This document shows, one piece after another, positions 59,205 through 64,000 of a DNA stretch of 64,000 nt. Position numbers and translations under genes: made by a program. How positions within the stretch are numbered: the stretch's first letter is position 1; the number at the start of each line of letters is the position of its first letter. This stretch comes from RBG-13-68-16 sp041494245 (GTDB taxonomy: Bacteria; Acidobacteriota; Thermoanaerobaculia; Thermoanaerobaculales; Thermoanaerobaculaceae): assembly GCA_041494245.1 (NCBI GenBank), contig JBGQAK010000003.1, positions 186,001 through 250,000 of the forward strand, written 5' to 3'. The notes beneath the pieces were generated by a model that had not been told where the DNA came from, ran no database searches, and worked only from the letters and a program-made list of their open reading frames with translations.

Positions 59205-59590
59205 CTCCCTCTCCCGCGTGCGGGAGAGGGCCGGGGTGAGGGTGCATCCGCTTGTTCGCACCGCGCCACTTGCGTTGTGGCGACCCCTCACCCTAACCCT
59301 CTCCCTGCGGGAGAGGGAACCGAGATTGAGAACCGCGCAAGCTCCTTCTCCCTGCGGGAGAGCGGACCGGGATGGTCGCGCCATCTCCCTCTCCCGCGTG
59401 CGGGAGAGGGCCGGGGTGAGGGTGCATCCGCTTGTTCGCACCGCGCTACTTGCGTTGTGGCGACCCCTCACCCTAACCCTCTCCCTGCGGGAGAGGGGAC
59501 CGAGAGGGTCGCGCGCACGGCGCGCCCTACATCTGATCCGGATGCGACGAGGCGACCCCTCACGCTAACCCTCTCCCGGCGGGAGAGGTG
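59205..59590. repeat. Array of six dispersed palindromes with an internal 180-bp tandem duplication
   Basis: CTCCCTCTCCCGCGTGCGGG palindromes at 59205 and 59385 (facing plus) and CCCTCTCCCTGCGGGAGAGGG types at 59287, 59345, 59467 and 59555. The block 59205-59320 is repeated at 59385-59500 with few changes, period 180. Confidence 0.85.
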
Positions 59591-59643
59591 GAAAAGCAGG
59601 GGGCGGATTACTCCGCCCCCAAAAGTTCGTACACGGCCCTCGA

Positions 59644-61437
59644 CTACGGCTGCTTGTCCACGTCCACGTTCCACCACAGCCCGTTGGGGCCATAGTACTT
59701 GACGAGCGCGTTCGCGAGGTCTTTGTCGAACTGTGCATTCCATACGTGTAGGTCAGGGTCGAGGCCTAGGTCGAACGAGTTGACCTTTGTGGCATGGCAC
59801 GAAAGGGCACATGAGTTGGGCATCCCATCCTGGTCCTGGTACTTGAGTGTTTTCTGCGGCGATATGGCCTCGAACGTGTGGCCGTGCAGGCTAAGCGCAC
59901 CGTCCGGGCCTTGGGTCATGGCCATGTGGCAGGTCGTGCAGCGTGACAGGCCCATGGTGCGCTCAGGTCCATAGGGGTGATGGGTGTGTTGCTCGACGAT
60001 GGCGCCAATGGCGGTCCGGCTGTCGGCGTATGCCGCCACCATATCCTTGGTGATCTTGGAGAAGTCGGCGCTCGTGTTCTGCCCATGGGTTGCATGGCAG
60101 GCCAGGCAGAGCGTGTTGTCCTCGACCCTGGTCGGAATGGTGAGCTTGGTCTGCGCGTCAACGATTTGGGTGACGATCTGCCCCGCCTGGGCATTCTCGT
60201 GCGGGTCGTGGCACTCCGTGCAGCGGACCTGGTGGAACTGATACGTGGGCTTGGTTGACTTATAGAACTCCGGGTACTGGCTGGTATCCATTCCCGTCTT
60301 GCCATCGGGCCACCACACCTCGCCATCGGTGTAGTAGCTCTGCAGTGGCGTTGACGATCCGGGGATCCAGCTCGTCTTTGTCGTCTCGTCATAGGGCCAG
60401 CCAATAGCGCCGGTCGGACTGGACGCGACCACCGCGTGGCACTGGCCGCATACGTCGTTGGCGCTCTTGGCGTCGAGCTTGTCGGGGTTGACGATCTTGG
60501 CCGGGTCGCCTTCGCCCAGGATGTGCTGCCCGCCGGGGCCGTGGCAGGATTCGCAGCCAATGTTCATGAGCTTGAAGTTGCCGTCGCCGTCATAGTCAAA
60601 GTAGGAAGGATCGTCGGGCTTGTAGAGGTAAGCAACGAAGCCCTTGAACACCCACTCGCCGCGCGCGTTTTGAGTGATACTGCGTACGCCTGTGGCGTGG
60701 CACCCAACGCAGTTCTGGTCGGCGCTCTCGCAGTTGGCCACGACTGTGCCGGTGGTGGCGCCGGCGCCGTAACGAGGCTGGTTGTTGGTGTCGTAGTAGG
60801 CCTCCGGCGTGTAGGTCTGCCAACCGGCGTCGCTGGCATAGAAAAGAGGTGAGGAGTAGACGGCCTCGGTCTTGCCGGTGGGTGAGTCGCTCACAGGCAC
60901 ACGCACGCCGAAGAGCTGTTCCCACACTCCTGACGTAAACCTCCACTGCTTGATGAAGACGACCGGAAGGTCGAGCTGGCCAACGGTGATGGTGTAGGTG
61001 CCGTTCTTGACGGAAAGCTTGGGAGCATTGGGCTTGTACTGGTCAAACGGCGAGGAGATGGCATTGAAATCGAGCCCCTGGATGAAGTCGTCGGTGGCTT
61101 TGCCGAGGGAAGCTGCCAGGACACCCTTGCCCGGCACCAAGGTCCACTGGGTCATGGGCCGGATGTAGGCCGCCGCGTGCTGCGTGTCCCGCCACGATGC
61201 CTCGCCGGTGGTCAGCTTCCCGTTGTGGCATGCCAGGCAGAGCTCACTGCCGACGTAAACGTTGTCACCCACGGCGTTGGTCGCCTGCATTGCGCTGAGA
61301 CGCGTCTTAAGCGCGGTGATGGCCGCTGGCACGGCGGACGTTGCCCCCGCCTGTAGGTGGGAACGCACTGGGCGGATTTGCGCCCGTGCCGAGCCGGCGA
61401 CGGCGAACATGAGGAGGAAAGTAAGAACTCTGCGCAT
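59644..61437 (-). CDS. Periplasmic or outer-surface multihaem cytochrome c
   Basis: 597 residues from ATG 61437 (GGGGGGAG upstream); the frame also opens at 61467. Signal peptide LTFLLMFAVAGSARAQ. Seven CXXCH haem sites (CLACH, CVGCH, CESCH, CGQCH, CTECH, CLACH, CTTCH) and one CALSCH with three residues between the cysteines. Central part holds YDGDGNFKLMNIGCESCHG and long beta-rich inserts. It lies 29 bases downstream of the decahaem cytochrome gene in the same operon; it could be the extracellular terminal reductase or an electron carrier. No named family recognised. Confidence 0.85.
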   Translation of the reverse strand: MRRVLTFLLMFAVAGSARAQIRPVRSHLQAGATSAVPAAITALKTRLSAMQATNAVGDNVYVGSELCLACHNGKLTTGEASWRDTQHAAAYIRPMTQWTLVPGKGVLAASLGKATDDFIQGLDFNAISSPFDQYKPNAPKLSVKNGTYTITVGQLDLPVVFIKQWRFTSGVWEQLFGVRVPVSDSPTGKTEAVYSSPLFYASDAGWQTYTPEAYYDTNNQPRYGAGATTGTVVANCESADQNCVGCHATGVRSITQNARGEWVFKGFVAYLYKPDDPSYFDYDGDGNFKLMNIGCESCHGPGGQHILGEGDPAKIVNPDKLDAKSANDVCGQCHAVVASSPTGAIGWPYDETTKTSWIPGSSTPLQSYYTDGEVWWPDGKTGMDTSQYPEFYKSTKPTYQFHQVRCTECHDPHENAQAGQIVTQIVDAQTKLTIPTRVEDNTLCLACHATHGQNTSADFSKITKDMVAAYADSRTAIGAIVEQHTHHPYGPERTMGLSRCTTCHMAMTQGPDGALSLHGHTFEAISPQKTLKYQDQDGMPNSCALSCHATKVNSFDLGLDPDLHVWNAQFDKDLANALVKYYGPNGLWWNVDVDKQP

Positions 61438-61466
61438 ATACGATCTCCCCCCTTTCTTTGGTCCCA

Positions 61467-62345
61467 CTACTCGTTCAAGAACTTAGCGTCACGCTGCGAG
61501 CCATGGACCGCGACGTGACAGGCTGTGCACGACAGGTACCCCGGCTTGCTGAGGTCGTGGAACGACGGCGTGTCGCTGTGGCACTCGAGGCACAACTGCC
61601 CGCCGTTCGCCCGCGTGAGGAGCTTGGGGTTGGGCGAGCCGTGGGGCTGGTGGCACGCCAGGCACCCCGTGACCTCGCGCGGCGGGTGCGGGTACACGAA
61701 CGGGCCGGCTTTCTCCGTGTGACAGGTGACGCAACGGGATCGCCCGTCTTCCTCGATACGCCCCTTCACGGTCGTTCCCCCGTGGACGCTGTGGCAGCTC
61801 ATGCACTGGAACGGTGTGCGTCCCTCACGGTGGGAATAGGGAAGCTGAAACTGCGCCACCTGTGAGCCGTGGCAAGGGGCGCATACCTCGCTCCTCGCCC
61901 GTGCCAGCAGCGGCTCACCGGAAGGTGCCGAGTGTCCCGACACGTGGCAGTCCAGGCAGGCCACAGCAGCACGGATATGGCCGGGCGTGCGGCTGGAAAG
62001 GCCGGCATCCTGGGCGCCGTGACAGGAGAGGCAACCCTTGGAGGTTTCCTTCGTGTCACCCTTGAGCGCCCGGATGTTGCTCGCGGTCGGATCGGTGGCG
62101 TGCGCCTGGCCAGGGCCGTGACACGTCTCGCACGCCCGGTCCAGCACCTCGCCCTTGAGCACGGTGTGATCAATGGGGAATCTGCGCTCTGCAATGGCCC
62201 GGCCGTGAGGACCGTTGACGAAGGCCTTGACGACGTCCTCGTGGCAGGTGGCGCAGGTGTCTTTGCCCACCCAGCCCTCCGGCAGGCCCGCCGCTAGCGG
62301 CGTCGCGAGCGCGCATGTCAACGCTACGAGCAAGAGATGGCGCAT
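61467..62345 (-). CDS. Decahaem c-type cytochrome, MtrA/DmsE/PioA-like
   Basis: 292 residues with a signal peptide (LLLVALTCALATPLAAG). Ten CXXCH sites: CATCH, CETCH, CLSCH, CLDCH, CAPCH, CMSCH, CVTCH, CLACH, CLECH, CTACH, evenly spaced, about the size of MtrA/DmsE. These proteins sit inside an MtrB-type barrel and carry electrons across the outer membrane. The porin gene ends 4 bases upstream of its start codon, and the second multihaem gene follows. Confidence 0.92.
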   Translation of the reverse strand: MRHLLLVALTCALATPLAAGLPEGWVGKDTCATCHEDVVKAFVNGPHGRAIAERRFPIDHTVLKGEVLDRACETCHGPGQAHATDPTASNIRALKGDTKETSKGCLSCHGAQDAGLSSRTPGHIRAAVACLDCHVSGHSAPSGEPLLARARSEVCAPCHGSQVAQFQLPYSHREGRTPFQCMSCHSVHGGTTVKGRIEEDGRSRCVTCHTEKAGPFVYPHPPREVTGCLACHQPHGSPNPKLLTRANGGQLCLECHSDTPSFHDLSKPGYLSCTACHVAVHGSQRDAKFLNE

Positions 62346-62349
62346 GGCC

Positions 62350-64000
62350 TCAGAACCTCCGCCCCAGCGAAATGCCGTACCGGGTCACGTCGAAGTTCTC
62401 CAAGTTGGTGCGGTCCTGACGGTACGACCAGTAATTGGCGAACACCCCGTAATCGAGCTGGAGTGGCCCGGCAAGCTCGAAGCGAATGTCGTAGGCCCAC
62501 GAGGAGAATGGCAACGACTCGCCGCCATCGTTGATGCGGAGCACCCCGCCGGCGAGACGAGCGGCCTTGCCGAGTGCCAGCGCGCCACGCAGGCTGACGG
62601 TACGCAGGTCGGTTTGGTAGGTGGATAGCCCGCTCTGCTGAAACTTGTTGACAAAAAAGAGCGTGTCGACGCTGCTGTTGAGCTTGAGGCGGTCGACGCT
62701 CAGGGCGGCGAAGGTACCGCTGCCGGCTGTGAGGGTCGCCGAGAGGCCGATGCCCTCGTTGGTGCGGTCGAGACCTGCCACCGCAACCGGGTTGTCCGCG
62801 GTTTCCCGGTTGCCATAGGCGGCCAGCTCAACGCCGGCGACCGGACGCAGCCGCAGCTTGGCCCACAGGCGTTTGACCGTCTCCGGATCGGTGCGGAAGA
62901 CGTAGCGCTCGAAGCTCCCGTTCTCCCAGCCGACCTGCGCCGAAAGGGTTTGGGACAGCGCCACGGAGGCCGTCGCGCTCCATCCCTTCGCGTCGCGGGT
63001 GACCGCCTGGCGCGGGAACTCGGCGCCGTGCTGCTCTGCGATTTCACGCGAGCCGTCGTGATAGTCAACGGCCAGCGTGAAGGGACCCTGCACAACCTCG
63101 ACCTCGGCCGCGACGTCCTTGTCCGTCCGATCGAAGGCGCCGAAGTCGTTGAACGCCAGCGGGAAATCGACTGAGCCTCCCGGCCCGATGAAGCGCAGAA
63201 TGCGGTCGCCGATGAGCGTGGAGTCGGCGGAGGCGTCCTCGTAGTGCCCGCGGATGCGTAGCGTGAGGTGATTGGGCATGACGGCAAAGCCAAGGCGCAG
63301 GTCGCCCAGCTTTGTCCTGCGGTCCGCACTCCCGGTGAGGGCGTCGATGATCGAGATGGTCCCCACCCCGCCGCTTCTCTCCCAGGTCGTCGTATCGTTG
63401 CGGTCCGCGTCGAGCTCGTCGCGGCGGTAGAGCCCACTGCCGACCAATTCGAAGCGGGGGCCCCGATAGACGGCTGCGACGCGGGTCGTTGGGACGGTGT
63501 TGGAATCCTCGCCCGGCGTTTGGAACTGGGCGAGCAAATAGTCACTGGTGTCTCCGGCGGGCTGGCCCCCATTTGCGACCTCGCCACGGTTACGCCGCTG
63601 GTAGCGAGCCACGTCCTGCTCAATCAGCAATTTGACCGGCAGCGTGCGCGTCTCAAGGCTCAGGCCCACCTCCTGTACGCGCTCGGTCAGGTTGAAGCGG
63701 GCCACGTACGGCTGGCCGAGACCGTAGAAGGCGAAGTCCTCGGACCCGGAGCGCTCGACATCCCGCAGATCTAGGCGCAAACGGGCGGCGCTCCAGTTGT
63801 CGTAGGTGAGGGAGCCGGTCCAGCGCGTGATGGTCCAGTTGTCGCGTCGCGCCCCGAGATCGAAGCCTGGGAGAGCGAAGAACGATTCGCGGCGGCTGTA
63901 GTCCAGCCGCAGCGACCACGTCCGGCCCCAGTCGACCTTGAGGGACGCACGACCCCACGGCTCTGCGCCTAACCCGGATGCCGACACCTCGAAGCGATCA
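62350..64000 (-). CDS. MtrB/PioB-family outer-membrane porin of an electron conduit (5' end beyond window)
   Basis: At least 550 residues, open to the window end, so signal peptide and start are not seen. Many amphipathic strands of 10-12 residues (SLRLDYSRRESFFALPGF, VELAAYGNRETADNPV, LQLDYGVFANYWSYRQDRTN) and the terminal YGISLGRRF with final phenylalanine mark a large barrel. The strand density and position directly upstream of a decahaem cytochrome are those of MtrB/PioB. It would sheath the cytochrome in the outer membrane. Confidence 0.85.
   Translation of the reverse strand, partial: DRFEVSASGLGAEPWGRASLKVDWGRTWSLRLDYSRRESFFALPGFDLGARRDNWTITRWTGSLTYDNWSAARLRLDLRDVERSGSEDFAFYGLGQPYVARFNLTERVQEVGLSLETRTLPVKLLIEQDVARYQRRNRGEVANGGQPAGDTSDYLLAQFQTPGEDSNTVPTTRVAAVYRGPRFELVGSGLYRRDELDADRNDTTTWERSGGVGTISIIDALTGSADRRTKLGDLRLGFAVMPNHLTLRIRGHYEDASADSTLIGDRILRFIGPGGSVDFPLAFNDFGAFDRTDKDVAAEVEVVQGPFTLAVDYHDGSREIAEQHGAEFPRQAVTRDAKGWSATASVALSQTLSAQVGWENGSFERYVFRTDPETVKRLWAKLRLRPVAGVELAAYGNRETADNPVAVAGLDRTNEGIGLSATLTAGSGTFAALSVDRLKLNSSVDTLFFVNKFQQSGLSTYQTDLRTVSLRGALALGKAARLAGGVLRINDGGESLPFSSWAYDIRFELAGPLQLDYGVFANYWSYRQDRTNLENFDVTRYGISLGRRF

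Overview
This is a high-GC bacterial chromosome segment. Several features point to an Acidobacteriota-like organism, probably known from metagenomes: a very long TonB receptor that opens with a carboxypeptidase-regulatory domain (Oar type), a pectin-use locus, an M28 metallopeptidase, and a porin-multihaem cytochrome conduit. This placement is inference; no rRNA or marker gene in the window settles it.

Region 1 (1-13.3 kb) is a pectin/galacturonate utilisation locus. A divergent KDG kinase (kdgK, cut by the window edge) faces a FadR-type regulator, uxaC, kduD, a secreted GH105-PL1 fusion enzyme, a TonB-dependent receptor, a DUF4861 protein, kduI and a GH28 polygalacturonase. Outer-surface and periplasmic enzymes cut pectin, the receptor imports fragments, and the isomerases, dehydrogenase and kinase feed uronates towards KDG. 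Two TGGT-N2/3-ACCA palindromes are likely operators.

Region 2 (13.3-34.4 kb) is mixed core gene content. It holds a PerR-like regulator with catalase (sharing a 5-2-5 operator); a methyltransferase facing a five-gene type III PKS operon (PKS, ICMT methyltransferase, ACP, acyl-AMP ligase, FAD oxidoreductase) predicted to make phenolic or pyrone lipids; TPR, outer-membrane barrel, PepSY, methylglyoxal synthase, M28 peptidase, SWIB and APC permease genes; two near-identical DUF559 genes; and a RelE/Phd pair. Its spacers are packed with CCCTCTCCCGCG-type palindromes.

Region 3 (34.4-59.2 kb) is a defence/mobile island, less GC-rich in places. It carries NYN, XRE-ImmA/PIN, DUF2779 and PD-(D/E)XK genes, an EVE-like/Mrr type IV enzyme, then a five-gene coupled operon hsdM-hsdS-ptuA-ptuB-hsdR in which a Septu-like pair sits inside a type I R-M operon and HsdR ends in a LexA-like S24 protease domain with an intact Ala-Gly site. 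After it come an IS1-family transposase, a tRNA with anticodon ACT, small genes, a HEPN-like gene, and three serial copies of the 5' part of a DUF169 gene separated by a GIY-YIG gene and an AbiEi/AbiEii pair (AbiEii carries WYL and zinc-finger tails).

Region 4 (59.2-64 kb): after a palindrome array, the minus strand encodes an MtrB/PioB-like porin (cut by the window end), a decahaem MtrA/DmsE-like cytochrome and a second multihaem cytochrome. Together these form a candidate outer-membrane electron conduit.
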